The notes beneath the pieces were generated by a model that was given only the letters and a program-made list of their open reading frames with translations, was not told the origin of the DNA and did not search any database. From contig CAIUMD010000020.1 of assembly GCA_903900155.1 (NCBI GenBank), positions 1-64,000 of the forward strand: a stretch of DNA of 64,000 bases, in the 5' to 3' direction. Shown here piece after piece: positions 1 through 8,638 of the stretch (positions are counted from its first letter, which is position 1; the number at the start of each line of letters is the position of its first letter). This DNA comes from an uncultured Caulobacterales bacterium. GTDB lineage: Bacteria; Pseudomonadota; Alphaproteobacteria; Caulobacterales; Caulobacteraceae. The translations under genes and the position numbers were made by a program.

Positions 1-260
1 GGCCAGCGCCCCTCGGCCAGCCAGACGACGACGCCGTAGAGACCCAGGCCCGCAACGCAGATCGCCGTGACCTCCAGCACTTCCAGCAGATGGCCGCCAT
101 TCTTGAACAGCGGATTGCCGACGGCTTGCGCCCCCGCATAGACGAGGCTGAAGACGATGAAGAGCAGAACCATCCAGGCGCTGGCTCGCAGCCAGCGCAG
201 CGGCCCGGGATGCAGGAACCGCCTGCGTCCGACTTCCAGTCCTTGCTCGGCCATTCCCAT
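1..260 (-). CDS. N-terminal part of a membrane protein, possibly CPBP (CAAX) intramembrane protease; runs off the window
   Basis: This is an open frame read leftward off the left edge, with about 86 residues visible and no stop. It begins MGMAEQGLEVGRRRFLHPGP. A hydrophobic segment (WMVLLFIVFSLVYAGAQAV) follows at about residues 29-47 and a second one at about 63-80. The short basic start, the RWLR motif and the first two membrane segments resemble the N-termini of CPBP-family proteases, but the catalytic EExxxR motif would lie outside the window. The second ATG (254) is better spaced from the upstream GGGGGAAG than the first (260), so the true start may be six bases downstream. It is divergent from pepN. 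Membrane protein is well supported; the family call is tentative. Confidence 0.55.
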   Translation of the reverse strand, partial: MGMAEQGLEVGRRRFLHPGPLRWLRASAWMVLLFIVFSLVYAGAQAVGNPLFKNGGHLLEVLEVTAICVAGLGLYGVVVWLAEGRW

Positions 261-357
261 GCTTCCCCCGGCTGATCCGAGCCGCCACCAGTCAATAATT
301 CGAGCTGAGCCGCAAGGTCCTCTCGCGGAGGCTCGCCAGGGGGACTAAGTAGGACAC

Positions 358-2946
358 ATGCGCACCGACACGCCCCAGCCCGTCCGCCTGGCGGACTACC
401 GCCCGTTCCCGTTCGCCATCGAGACCACCCGCCTGATCTTCGACCTGCACCCGTCGCAGACACGGGTGAAGGCCGAGCTCACGGTGCGCCGGACCGGCGC
501 GAAAGACGAGCCCCTGAGGCTGGACGGCGAGCGGCTGAAGCTGCTGTCGATCGCCGTCGACGGCCAGGCCCTGAGCGCCAACCAGTACACGGTCGATCCC
601 GAGCGCCTGACCATCCATCAGGTCCCCGACCAGTTCGTCCTGACCACCGAGGTCGAGATCGATCCGTCGGCCAACAAGGCCCTGATGGGCCTCTACATGT
701 CGGGCGGCCGGTTCTGCACCCAGTGCGAGGCCGAGGGCTTCCGCACCATCACCTACTTCCCCGACCGGCCGGACGTGCTGAGCCGCTACAGCGTGCGCAT
801 CGAGGCCGACCGCCCGTTCACGCACCTGCTCAGCAACGGCAACCTGATGGGCGGCGGCGCTGTCGGCGATCGCTTCTTCGCCGAATGGGAAGACCCCTTC
901 CCCAAGCCCTGCTACCTGTTCGCCCTGGTGGCCGGACACCTGGACGTCCTGGCCGACAAGTTCATCACCATGAGCGGCCGGGAAGTGGCGCTGCGGGTCT
1001 TCGTCGACCCCGGCCAGGCCTCGCGCGCGGCCTATGCCCTGGACAGCCTGAAGCGGGCCATGACGTGGGACGAGGACACGTTCGGGCGCGAGTACGACCT
1101 CGACCTCTTCATGATCGTGGCGGTGCGCGACTTCAATTTCGGGGCCATGGAGAACAAGGGGCTGAACATCTTCAACAGCTCCCTGCTGCTGGCCGACCCG
1201 CAGACCGCCACCGACCTGGACTACGAGCGCATCGAGGCGGTCGTGGCCCACGAGTACTTCCACAACTGGACCGGCAATCGCATCACCTGCCGCGACTGGT
1301 TCCAGCTGTGCCTGAAGGAAGGCTTCACGGTCTTCCGCGACCAGAGCTTCAGCGCCGACATGCGCGGCGAGGCTGTCCAGCGGATCAAGGAAGTGCGGGC
1401 CCTGCGCGCGCGCCAGTTCGCCGAGGACGCCGGCCCCCTGGCCCACCCGGTGCGCCCGTCCAGCTATCTGAAGATCGACAACTTCTACACCGCGACGATC
1501 TACGAGAAGGGCTCGGAGATCATCCGCATGCTCAAGACGATCGTCGGCCCAGCAGCCTTCCGGGCTGGCGGCGATCTCTATTTCCAGCGCCACGATGGCC
1601 AGGCGACCACGGTCGAGGCCTTCATCGCCTGCTTCGCCGAGGCCTCGGGCCGCGACCTGTCGGACTTCTTCGGCTGGTACGAACAGGCCGGCACGCCGTC
1701 GGTGACCATCGACGCCGCCTATGACGAGACCGCCAAGGCCGTCACCCTGACCCTGACCCAGTCCACCGCCCCCACCCCGGGCCAGCCGACCAAGAAAGCG
1801 CTGCCGATCCCGGTCGCCATCGGCCTGCTCTCGGCCGACGGCGCGGTGCTGCGCGACACCGAGGTGGTGCTGCTGGACAAGGACAGCCTGACGGTCCGCT
1901 GGGACGGCGTGGAGCGCCCGCCCGTCCTGTCGGCCCTGCGCGGCTTCTCGGCCCCGGTGAAGCTGACCACCAACGCCCGCCCGTCGGATCGCTACGTGCT
2001 GTTCGGCTCGGATCCGGATCTGTTCAACCGCTGGGAAGCCGGCCAGACCCTGGCCCTCGACCTGATCCTGGCGCGCGCGGCCGGCCAGCCCGACGAGGTC
2101 GGCGAGGAGCGTTACGCCGAAGCCCTGGGCAAGGCCCTGGTCGACGAGGCGGCCGAACCGGCCTTCAAGGCCCTGCTGCTGGCCCTGCCTTCGGAACCAG
2201 GCCTGGCGCTGGCCCTGGACTCGGCCGATCCCGCCGCCATTCACGAAGCGCGCGGCCAGCTGCGCGCCCGCATCGCCGTCCATCTGGGCGACCTGCTTCG
2301 CCTGCTGCACGGCCAGATGCAGAGCGCCGCCGAATTCTCGGAAAGCGCCGAGGCCGCCGGTCGCCGCGCGCTGCGCAACGCCTGCGCCGAGATGCTGTCG
2401 GCCGATCCCCGCGCGGAGAACCTCGAGCGGCTGGTGGGCCACTACGTTTCGTCCGGCAACATGACCGACAACGTCGGCAGCCTGTACGCCCTGGTGCTCA
2501 GCGGCGACCCGCAGCGCGACATCGCCCTGGCCAACTTCCATGGCGCGTGGCGCCAGGAGCCGCTGGTCCTGGACAAGTGGTTCTCGGTCCAGGCCTACGA
2601 TCCGTCCGAGGCCGCCCTGGACCGGGTGATCGCCCTGACCAAGCACCCGGACTTCGAGCCGACCAATCCCAACCGCCTGCGGGCCCTGGTCTCGACCTTC
2701 GCCAACTTCAACCCGGCGCGGTTCCATGACCCCAGCGGCGCGGGCTACCGCTTCCTGGCCGACCAGATCCTGGCCGTGGACAGTTTCAACCCGATGACCG
2801 CCGCCCGTCTTGTCGAGCCGCTGGGCGCCTGGCGGCGCTACCGTCCGGAGTTGGGCCAGCTGATGCGCGAGCAGCTGGAGCGCGTGGCGGCCCATCCCGA
2901 CCTGTCCAAGAACGTTCTGGAGCTGGCGACCAAGGCCTTGGCCTGA
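358..2946 (+). CDS. pepN: Aminopeptidase N (M1 family zinc metallopeptidase)
   Basis: The 862-residue protein is close to the usual length of bacterial PepN (about 870). It shows the M1 substrate-binding motif GAMEN (in FGAMENKGLNIFN, about residue 260) and the zinc motif HEYFHNW with the two histidines at residues 298 and 302. The third ligand glutamate follows in LKEGFTVFRDQSFSAD. The C-terminal half is the helical DUF3458-type domain of this family. PepN removes N-terminal residues from peptides in the cytoplasm and no signal peptide is present. The gene lies directly upstream of pleC on the same strand, separated by about 278 bases holding two inverted repeats, so it is probably transcribed separately. 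The ATG is preceded only by a weak ribosome-binding site. Confidence 0.96.
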   Translation: MRTDTPQPVRLADYRPFPFAIETTRLIFDLHPSQTRVKAELTVRRTGAKDEPLRLDGERLKLLSIAVDGQALSANQYTVDPERLTIHQVPDQFVLTTEVEIDPSANKALMGLYMSGGRFCTQCEAEGFRTITYFPDRPDVLSRYSVRIEADRPFTHLLSNGNLMGGGAVGDRFFAEWEDPFPKPCYLFALVAGHLDVLADKFITMSGREVALRVFVDPGQASRAAYALDSLKRAMTWDEDTFGREYDLDLFMIVAVRDFNFGAMENKGLNIFNSSLLLADPQTATDLDYERIEAVVAHEYFHNWTGNRITCRDWFQLCLKEGFTVFRDQSFSADMRGEAVQRIKEVRALRARQFAEDAGPLAHPVRPSSYLKIDNFYTATIYEKGSEIIRMLKTIVGPAAFRAGGDLYFQRHDGQATTVEAFIACFAEASGRDLSDFFGWYEQAGTPSVTIDAAYDETAKAVTLTLTQSTAPTPGQPTKKALPIPVAIGLLSADGAVLRDTEVVLLDKDSLTVRWDGVERPPVLSALRGFSAPVKLTTNARPSDRYVLFGSDPDLFNRWEAGQTLALDLILARAAGQPDEVGEERYAEALGKALVDEAAEPAFKALLLALPSEPGLALALDSADPAAIHEARGQLRARIAVHLGDLLRLLHGQMQSAAEFSESAEAAGRRALRNACAEMLSADPRAENLERLVGHYVSSGNMTDNVGSLYALVLSGDPQRDIALANFHGAWRQEPLVLDKWFSVQAYDPSEAALDRVIALTKHPDFEPTNPNRLRALVSTFANFNPARFHDPSGAGYRFLADQILAVDSFNPMTAARLVEPLGAWRRYRPELGQLMREQLERVAAHPDLSKNVLELATKALA

Positions 2947-2970
2947 CAGAGCTTTCCACGAGTCGCCCGA

Positions 2971-3018
2971 GAGCGTGGCAGCCGAAAGTGGATGCCGGTT
3001 TCGGCGGCCGCCACGCTC
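2971..3018. repeat. Palindromic intergenic repeat (Caulobacter/alphaproteobacterial CIR-like), copy 1
   Basis: Outer arms GAGCGTGGC and GCCACGCTC and inner arms GCCGAAA and TTTCGGC flank a core reading GTGGATGCCGG. A second copy at 23290-23333 has the same inner arms and nearly the same core but different, still complementary, outer arms. The core resembles the widespread alphaproteobacterial intergenic repeat containing CCGG-N-TCCACTTT. It lies just after the pepN stop and could act as a processing or termination hairpin. Confidence 0.75.
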
Positions 3019-3033
3019 TCAACTCTTTGAAAC

Positions 3034-3082
3034 GAAGCCTGTTTGTCCAATTCGGATGGGACATACGAATTGGACAGGCTTC
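3034..3082. repeat. Long interrupted hairpin between pepN and pleC
   Basis: Left arm GAAGCCTG (3034-3041) plus TCCAATTCG (3046-3054) pairs with CGAATTGGA (3066-3074) plus CAGGCTTC (3075-3082). This gives 17 paired bases, a four-base bulge on the left arm and an 11-base loop. It sits about 140 bases upstream of the pleC ATG. It has no T-run, so it is not a classical terminator on either strand. Confidence 0.7.
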
Positions 3083-3224
3083 GCCAGGGTTGCGACCAAT
3101 GGGCTCACAAGCACGGAATCCGCCTTTCCGGCGGTGACGCGGTCGCGGCGCTTACGGTAGATTCACCATCTTGGCGAAGTGACTCGCCGCGTGAATCCGG
3201 GAGCCGGGCGTTTTGGACAGGGGC

Positions 3225-5753
3225 ATGGCTAGACACGGGGGGCCGGCGGCAGCCGGACCGACCGCGCCTGCGGCCGTGCGGGCGAAGTCCGTCCAGGCGC
3301 CCTCCCAAGCCTTCGTCCGCATCGCCATCCTGGCCGCCCTGCTGCTGCTGGCCGTCTACACCGCCTTCGGCGTCAAGCGCCTGCAGGACGAGGCCACGGC
3401 CCAGCCGGGCGGCGCGCCCCTCTCCGCGAAAGCCAGCCTGATCGCCGGTCGCGTCGAGACCAATCTGGCCGCCCAGCGCGCCGGCCTCTCGGCCGCCGCC
3501 GACCTGCTCAAGCGTGATCCGGGCGCGACCATGGACGCCGCCGAGACCGCCCTGCGCGCCGCCGGCGGCGAGGCCGCGGCCGTCGCGGTCGTCTCGCCCA
3601 GCGGCGTGGTCGCCGTCTCGGGCCGCGACGACGGCGCCGACTGGAAATCCGCCGCCCAGGCCGCCGCCGCCTCGGGCCGCACCACCTGGACCGGCTCGGT
3701 CGGCGACAGCGGCCGGCTGTACGTCGCCACCGCCGCCACCTTGGACAAGACCCGCGCCTTCGTGATCGCCAGCGGCGACGCGACCCGCCTGATCGAGGAT
3801 CCGGAAAAGGGCGACAGCGGCGCCCTGGCCCTGCCCGGCGGCAAGCTGATCGCCGCCCGCGGCCGCGGCGCCCAGGGCGCGGCCACTTTGCGCGAGGCCT
3901 TCGCCCTGGCGGTCGAGGACCTGGGCGAAGGCTCTGTCGCCGTGCGCGGCCAGGCCGTCGACGGCGCCGCCCTGGACCTGGCCGTCCGGCCCGTGGCCGA
4001 AGGCGCCCTGCTGGTCCTGGCCGCCTCGCCCACCCGCTCGGTCGCCAACCTGGACCGCCAGGTGATGGAAGGCGCCTTCACCCTGCTGGCCCCGCTGGCC
4101 GTCGGCATCGCCCTGGCGCTGCTGCTGATGGTCCAGAGCCGCAAGGCCGAGCGCGCCCACCGCGAATTCATCGACAGCGAGCAGCGCTTCCGCCTGGCCG
4201 TCGAGGCCGCCCGCTGCGGCATCTGGGAATGGGACCTGAACGCCGACCAGGTGTTCCTGTCCGACGTCACCGGCGCGATGTTCGGCTGGGGCGGCGGCGG
4301 CGTCGTCTCGGGCCAGGACCTGCTGGAGCGCATCTCGATCGACCACCGCGAGCGCGTGCGCCAGGCGCTGGCCAACGCCGCCATGTACGGCGCCTTCGAC
4401 GTCTCGTTCCGCGTGCCGGCCACCGAACAGGGCGGCCGCTCGCTGTGGATCGACGCGCGCGGCCAGGGCTTCGGAAAGCCCGGCGCCGACGGCTATGTCC
4501 GCATCATCGGCGTGGCCCTGGACGTCACCGAGGAGCGCATCGCCCAGGCCCGCGCCCAGGCCGCCGAGAACCGCCTGCGCGACGCCATCGAAAGCGTGTC
4601 GGAAGCCTTCGTCCTGTGGGACCGCCAGGGCCGGCTCTTGATGTGCAACCGCAACTACCGCAGCGTCTTCTCGCTGGAGCCCAAGATCCTGAAACCCGGC
4701 GCCGCCCGCGCCGAGGTCAACCGCTTCGCCGCCCTGGCCATCAAGCAGGACCACCCCGCCCCCGACGGCGCCAAGGGCGTGCGCGAGGCCGAGCTGATGG
4801 ACGGCCGCTGGATCCAGATCAGCGAGCGCCGCACGGCCGAAGGCGGCCTGGTGATGACCGCCGCCGACATCACGGCCATCAAGACCCAGGAAGAAGCCCG
4901 CCGCCTCAACGAGGAGCAGTTGCAGAACGCCATCACCGGCCTGGAGCGCAGCCAGGAGCAGCTGGCCGAGCTGGCCCGCAAGTACGAGACCGAGAAGGTC
5001 AAGGCCGAGAGCGCCAACAAGGCCAAGAGCGAGTTCCTGGCCAACATGTCCCACGAGCTGCGCACGCCGCTGAACGCCATCAACGGCTTCTCCGAGATCA
5101 TGATGAACGAGATGTTCGGCGCGCTGGGCGACAAGCGCTACAAGGGCTACAGCCAGGACATCCACTCGTCGGGCCAGCACCTGCTGGCGCTGATCAACGA
5201 CATCCTCGACATGTCGAAGATCGAGGCCGGCAAGATGAACCTCAAGTTCGAGCCGATGCACCTGGAGGACGTGGCCGAGGACGCCGTCCGCCTGATCCGC
5301 AACCGCGCCGAGGCCGCGGGCCTGAAGCTCAACATCGAGTTCCCGCACCTGCCCGAGATCGAGGCCGACTATCGCGCGGTCAAGCAGGTGCTGCTGAACC
5401 TGCTGTCGAACGCCATCAAGTTCACGCCGCGCGCCGGCAGCGTCACCGTCCGCGCCGAGGTGCGCCGCGATCCGTTCGGCGACATGGTCAAGGTGTCGGT
5501 CACCGACACCGGCATCGGCATCGCCAAGGAAGACCTGGCGCGCCTCGCCAAGCCGTTCGAGCAGGTCGAGAGCCAGTTCTCCAAGACCACGCAAGGCACC
5601 GGCCTGGGCCTGGCCCTGACCAAGTCGCTGATCACCATGCACGACGGCGCGCTGGAGATGCACAGCCAGCCCGGCGAAGGCACCACGGTCAGCTTCACGC
5701 TGCCGGTCCGCCAGAGCGACCACAAGGCCACGCGGGACTTCGTGGCGGCTTAG
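3225..5753 (+). CDS. pleC: PleC, PAS-domain hybrid kinase/phosphatase histidine kinase controlling cell fate
   Basis: Starting at the ATG at 3225 the protein is 842 residues, the length of C. crescentus PleC; a TTG at 3213 would add four residues. Membrane segments lie at about residues 30-50 and 285-306, enclosing a periplasmic domain. Two PAS domains follow (about 318-440 and 448-555). The H-box FLANMSHELRTPLN puts the phospho-acceptor histidine at residue 610, exactly as in PleC. N-box (NLLSNAIKFTP, about 725), G1 (DTGIGI, about 761) and G2 (GTGLGL, about 791) complete the ATPase domain. Known PleC localises to the flagellated pole, where it dephosphorylates or phosphorylates DivK and PleD, controlling stalk, pilus and motility programmes. 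Adjacency to pepN also fits Caulobacter. Orthology is close to certain. Confidence 0.97.
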   Translation: MARHGGPAAAGPTAPAAVRAKSVQAPSQAFVRIAILAALLLLAVYTAFGVKRLQDEATAQPGGAPLSAKASLIAGRVETNLAAQRAGLSAAADLLKRDPGATMDAAETALRAAGGEAAAVAVVSPSGVVAVSGRDDGADWKSAAQAAAASGRTTWTGSVGDSGRLYVATAATLDKTRAFVIASGDATRLIEDPEKGDSGALALPGGKLIAARGRGAQGAATLREAFALAVEDLGEGSVAVRGQAVDGAALDLAVRPVAEGALLVLAASPTRSVANLDRQVMEGAFTLLAPLAVGIALALLLMVQSRKAERAHREFIDSEQRFRLAVEAARCGIWEWDLNADQVFLSDVTGAMFGWGGGGVVSGQDLLERISIDHRERVRQALANAAMYGAFDVSFRVPATEQGGRSLWIDARGQGFGKPGADGYVRIIGVALDVTEERIAQARAQAAENRLRDAIESVSEAFVLWDRQGRLLMCNRNYRSVFSLEPKILKPGAARAEVNRFAALAIKQDHPAPDGAKGVREAELMDGRWIQISERRTAEGGLVMTAADITAIKTQEEARRLNEEQLQNAITGLERSQEQLAELARKYETEKVKAESANKAKSEFLANMSHELRTPLNAINGFSEIMMNEMFGALGDKRYKGYSQDIHSSGQHLLALINDILDMSKIEAGKMNLKFEPMHLEDVAEDAVRLIRNRAEAAGLKLNIEFPHLPEIEADYRAVKQVLLNLLSNAIKFTPRAGSVTVRAEVRRDPFGDMVKVSVTDTGIGIAKEDLARLAKPFEQVESQFSKTTQGTGLGLALTKSLITMHDGALEMHSQPGEGTTVSFTLPVRQSDHKATRDFVAA

Positions 5754-6427
5754 GGGGTTTCTCGCCCTTTCCCTCCCCCTTGTGGGGAGGGATATCAGCA
5801 GACTTTCCGAAGCTCCGACTTGGGGCGAAAGCAGACCGCCGGGCGGCTCGTGGGGCTCGCACCATGCCCTCCTTTCTCTTGGAGATAGGGGATTGGCGGC
5901 GCTCTATCCCCGGCGTTCGTGAGATCGAACCTCGCAAAATCAACCACTTCTCACTTTTACGCGCCCCTGAATGATCCGCGCTCAAACTCGCCCCCATAAT
6001 CGTCCTCACCCGACGGCTTGAAAGGGACGTCCGGCCGGCGAACTGGGCGGCTGTCGGGGGTGGTCGAGCGGGCGTGCTCGTCGGCGCGGGGGAAGCTCCG
6101 CAACCTGGTCCATCCTGAGGTAGCCGACCCTGGAACACTAAAACGGCGATGGATGAGGGCCGAGGAGAACGACAGGCGGTTGGAAACAGCCGCATCCGGG
6201 ACCAGGCTTCGCGGCCTGGCCCGCCCGTCGGAGGCTTCAAGGGCGTCGAGGTGCGAACAGCATCGCGGCGCCGCGCTTCCGGACAACGATCACGCGGGGC
6301 GTCGCGCTTCGTCGAAACGGTTAGTTCTCTATCCTGCTCCGGGCGAGGCCCCGGCGCCCCGCTTCCCCTTCATTCCCCTCCGCCGTGGACGCGCCGGAGC
6401 GCCTTGGCCTGCCTACAGGAGAAAGCG
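5754..6427. other. Non-coding stretch after pleC, containing a CCCTCCCC/GGGGAGGG hairpin
   Basis: Soon after the pleC stop, CCCTCCCC (5771-5778) and GGGGAGGG (5784-5791) form a perfect 8-bp stem with a five-base loop, a design repeated in Caulobacter intergenic regions. It could terminate or stabilise the pleC transcript, though no clear T-run follows. The rest has open frames on both strands, but none has a convincing ribosome-binding site or recognisable protein features. I see no RNA gene in it. Confidence 0.5.
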
Positions 6428-6610
6428 ATGACCCGACGCCCCTGCCCGCGCGCGATCAATCCCGAATGGTCACGCGCCCGCTGGGCGCACCTGCGCCGCC
6501 GGATCATGAAGAAGCTGCGGAAATTCAAGAACTCTCGCGAGTACGCCTATCTCGTGGCCAAGGCCGCCAAACAGTCAAACGCCGAAGACAAGCCCGCTCC
6601 TCAATTCTAA
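6428..6610 (+). CDS. Small, highly basic protein of unknown function (60 aa)
   Basis: An ATG follows a good ribosome-binding site (AGGAGAAAGCG immediately before the start). The 60-residue product begins MTRRPCPRAINPEWSRARWA and continues with a very basic stretch (RRRIMKKLRKFKNSREYAYL), ending AKAAKQSNAEDKPAPQF. There is no signal peptide or membrane segment. The charge suggests nucleic-acid or ribosome association, which is only a guess. The frame also extends upstream (to 6149), but the ribosome-binding site marks this internal start. The next gene, urcA-like, begins about 150 bases later after AT-richer sequence, so the two are probably separate units. I do not recognise a family. Confidence 0.6.
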   Translation: MTRRPCPRAINPEWSRARWAHLRRRIMKKLRKFKNSREYAYLVAKAAKQSNAEDKPAPQF

Positions 6611-6758
6611 ATTTTTAGAAATATTACTTGCGCTTCATAGACTTAATTCGACGTCATGAAGCACTCGTAACGAGTATTCGGCGATCGACCAGACTACACC
6701 CTCTTTCAACGGATCGCCGCCGCGGGCGACCACAACAAAGACTAGAGGGACATTAGTC

Positions 6759-7106
6759 ATGAACCAGATCGTCAACCGTATCGCCGCCGTCGCCGCCCTG
6801 GCCCTGGCCGCCACCCCGATCATCGGCCTGACCGCCGCCCACGCCGCCGAGCCGGCTCAGCCGGTCGCCCGTATCCTGGTCGGCGACCTGACCCTGTCGA
6901 ACCCGGCCGACGCCCGTGAATTCGAGCGCCGCGCTGCCGTGGCCGGCGCCCGCGTATGCGCTGGCAAGGGCCTGCGCGGCCTGACGGCCCGGGGTTGCCG
7001 CATGGACTTCGCCATCGACGTGAAGGGCGCCATGACCGAGCAGCAGATCGCCGACCTGAAGGCCGCCCAGCGCGCCGGCGCCCGAACCATCTTCGCTTCG
7101 AACTAA
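6759..7106 (+). CDS. UrcA-family exported protein
   Basis: The 115-residue protein has a signal peptide (MNQIVNRIAAVAALALAATP, cleavage likely after AHA near residue 29). Its mature part matches the UrcA family: the segment beginning VGDLTLSNPADAREFERRA, then paired cysteines in ARVCAGKG and RGCRMDF. UrcA-type proteins are small periplasmic proteins common in Caulobacter and Sphingomonads, first noticed as uranium-responsive genes; their molecular role is unknown. A ribosome-binding site AGAGGGA precedes the start. The roughly 150 bases upstream are unusually AT-rich for this window and probably hold its own promoter. It is convergent with the Nudix gene, the two stops being one base apart. 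Confidence 0.8.
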   Translation: MNQIVNRIAAVAALALAATPIIGLTAAHAAEPAQPVARILVGDLTLSNPADAREFERRAAVAGARVCAGKGLRGLTARGCRMDFAIDVKGAMTEQQIADLKAAQRAGARTIFASN

Positions 7107-7107
7107 G

Positions 7108-7554
7108 CTAGCCCCGACGCATCCACGCCGCGACGGCCCAGGCATGGGCGTCGTGGCGGAGGGCCACCACCGCATCGCGCGGGTCCAGCCACACCAGCTG
7201 GTGGTCGTCCTCGATCTTCAGGCCCGGCGCCTCGCCGGTGATCTTGACGACATAGATCCCGCCGTAATTGCGCACGGGTTCGCCGTCGGACTTCAGGAAG
7301 TGCTGCGACACCGTCTCGATCAGGGATCCGGCCCGGACGATCAGGCCAGTCTCCTCGCCGAACTCGCGGACGACGGCTTCTGCTTCCGTCTCATCGCCAT
7401 CCACCGCCCCGCCGGGCAGGTCGAAATACGGCGCCTTGCCGGGCTTGGCGACCTGGGCCAGGGCGATCTGCCCCAGCCCGTTCTCGGCCACCCCGAAGGC
7501 GGCGCGGCGATCGCGATAGGTCAGCCCTTCTCCGGGCGTCCCGAAAGCCAGCAT
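7108..7554 (-). CDS. Nudix hydrolase
   Basis: The 148-residue protein carries a complete Nudix box, GGAVDGDETEAEAVVREFGE followed by ETGLIV, fitting Gx5Ex7REUxEExGU. It therefore has the metal-binding glutamates for hydrolysis of a nucleoside diphosphate linked to another moiety; the substrate cannot be told. The frame is open further upstream, but the ATG at 7554 gives the natural fold start (MLAFGTPGEGLTYRDRRAAF) and lies seven bases after the stop of the upstream nuclease gene, with GGGA just before it. It is likely the last gene of a leftward GST / S1-P1 nuclease / Nudix operon. Confidence 0.88.
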   Translation of the reverse strand: MLAFGTPGEGLTYRDRRAAFGVAENGLGQIALAQVAKPGKAPYFDLPGGAVDGDETEAEAVVREFGEETGLIVRAGSLIETVSQHFLKSDGEPVRNYGGIYVVKITGEAPGLKIEDDHQLVWLDPRDAVVALRHDAHAWAVAAWMRRG

Positions 7555-7561
7555 TCCCAGA

Positions 7562-8620
7562 TCAGTCCTTGCCGTAGAGGTCGAACCAGGGATCGGCCTT
7601 GCCCGCCGCGACGTCGGCGACGCTGATCTCGGGGCGGTAGCCGATCTTGCCGTTGGCGCTTTCACGCCAGGCGTCGGTCACCAGATCGCGCAGGGCCGTG
7701 GCGCCGGCCGCGATGCGGGTGCGCACGAAGCTCTTGGCGCGGTCGTCGGTGGCGACCATGCCGCCGGCCTTTTCCAGCTGGTAAAGCGGCTCGGTCTGCT
7801 TCCAGGTATCGGTCAGATAACCGACCACGCGGGTCTCGATCGAGCAATCGCAGGCCTTGTAAGCCGGCACCAGCGCCTTGACCGAGGTCTCGTCGCCCAC
7901 GGCCGCGGCCAGCGGGCCTTCGAACGAACCGTGCGTCTGCCGCGAGTTGGTGTAGCCGTTGGGGTTCGGATAGTCGCCCCAGCCGTTGTAGTGCACCGAC
8001 AGGTGCAGCGGCTGGCTGCCGTCGCCGACATAGTGGGCCCAGACGCCCAGGTCGCGCAGCAGCAGCAGTTCACGACGCTTCAGGTCGGCCTTGTAGTAGG
8101 CCAGCCTGGTCTTGTCCTTCTCCAGCTTCACCGCGGCCGTCAGGATGCGCCAATAGGTGAAGTCCTTCACCAGTTGCTGGTAGCCGTCGATGATCGCGTA
8201 CGGCAGGTATCCGGCCTTCCAGCTGTCGACGCCGGCGGCGCGCAGGGCGGTCTCGTAGTCGACGCGGGTAGGCGGCAGGGTCGCCACCGTGAACATCGGA
8301 CCACCGTACATCCGGCCCTGGTCATCGACATCCAGGAAGTGAGCGGCGTCGCGGTCGTTGTCGTGGATCTTGCCCGAGCCCTTCCAGCGGTCCGGCTCGC
8401 GGGCGTACTCGCCGATCGCGGCCACGCCTTCCGGCGTGCGCAGGAAGGCCGGCACGTCCGAGGGGAAGCTCTTGGCGCCGACGACGCCCACCACGCGGTG
8501 GCCCGAGGCGCCCCAGGCGAAGGCCGAAACGGCCGGCGCCGACAGGGCGGCGGCGAGGACGAGGACTTTCAGGTTGGTCGCCAAGCGCGAAGTGGGACGG
8601 CGCGAAGAGGAATGACGCAA
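7562..8620 (-). CDS. Exported S1/P1-type zinc nuclease
   Basis: The 352-residue protein has an N-terminal signal sequence (hydrophobic LVLAAALSAPAVSA) ending in AFA just before WGASGHR. In the S1/P1 family the mature N-terminal Trp is itself a zinc ligand, so this arrangement is diagnostic. Further zinc ligands are seen in DLGVWAHYVGDGSQPLH (the HxxxDxxxH-like region) and in HFLDVDD. The family cleaves single-stranded DNA and RNA and has 3'-nucleotidase activity, acting outside the cytoplasm. No ATG is available near the start, so a TTG at 8620 with GGGAG eight bases upstream is used; a TTG twelve codons later is an alternative. The stop-to-start gap to the upstream GST gene is only 18 bases. 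Confidence 0.88.
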   Translation of the reverse strand: MRHSSSRRPTSRLATNLKVLVLAAALSAPAVSAFAWGASGHRVVGVVGAKSFPSDVPAFLRTPEGVAAIGEYAREPDRWKGSGKIHDNDRDAAHFLDVDDQGRMYGGPMFTVATLPPTRVDYETALRAAGVDSWKAGYLPYAIIDGYQQLVKDFTYWRILTAAVKLEKDKTRLAYYKADLKRRELLLLRDLGVWAHYVGDGSQPLHLSVHYNGWGDYPNPNGYTNSRQTHGSFEGPLAAAVGDETSVKALVPAYKACDCSIETRVVGYLTDTWKQTEPLYQLEKAGGMVATDDRAKSFVRTRIAAGATALRDLVTDAWRESANGKIGYRPEISVADVAAGKADPWFDLYGKD

Positions 8621-8638
8621 GGGGGAGGCTCCCAGAGA

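Noticed and set aside
292..2895. 867-residue leftward open frame opposite pepN
   Set aside because: It is an antisense shadow of the high-GC pepN gene. The rightward frame has all M1 peptidase motifs.
3105..5723. 872-residue leftward open frame opposite pleC
   Set aside because: Shadow frame; the rightward frame is PleC with its histidine at residue 610.
5695..6431. Overlapping open frames of 109-181 residues after pleC
   Set aside because: No ribosome-binding sites, low-complexity Arg/Pro-rich translations and overlap with intergenic hairpins. One includes the repeat-derived PPHKGEG phrase seen when Caulobacter intergenic repeats are translated.
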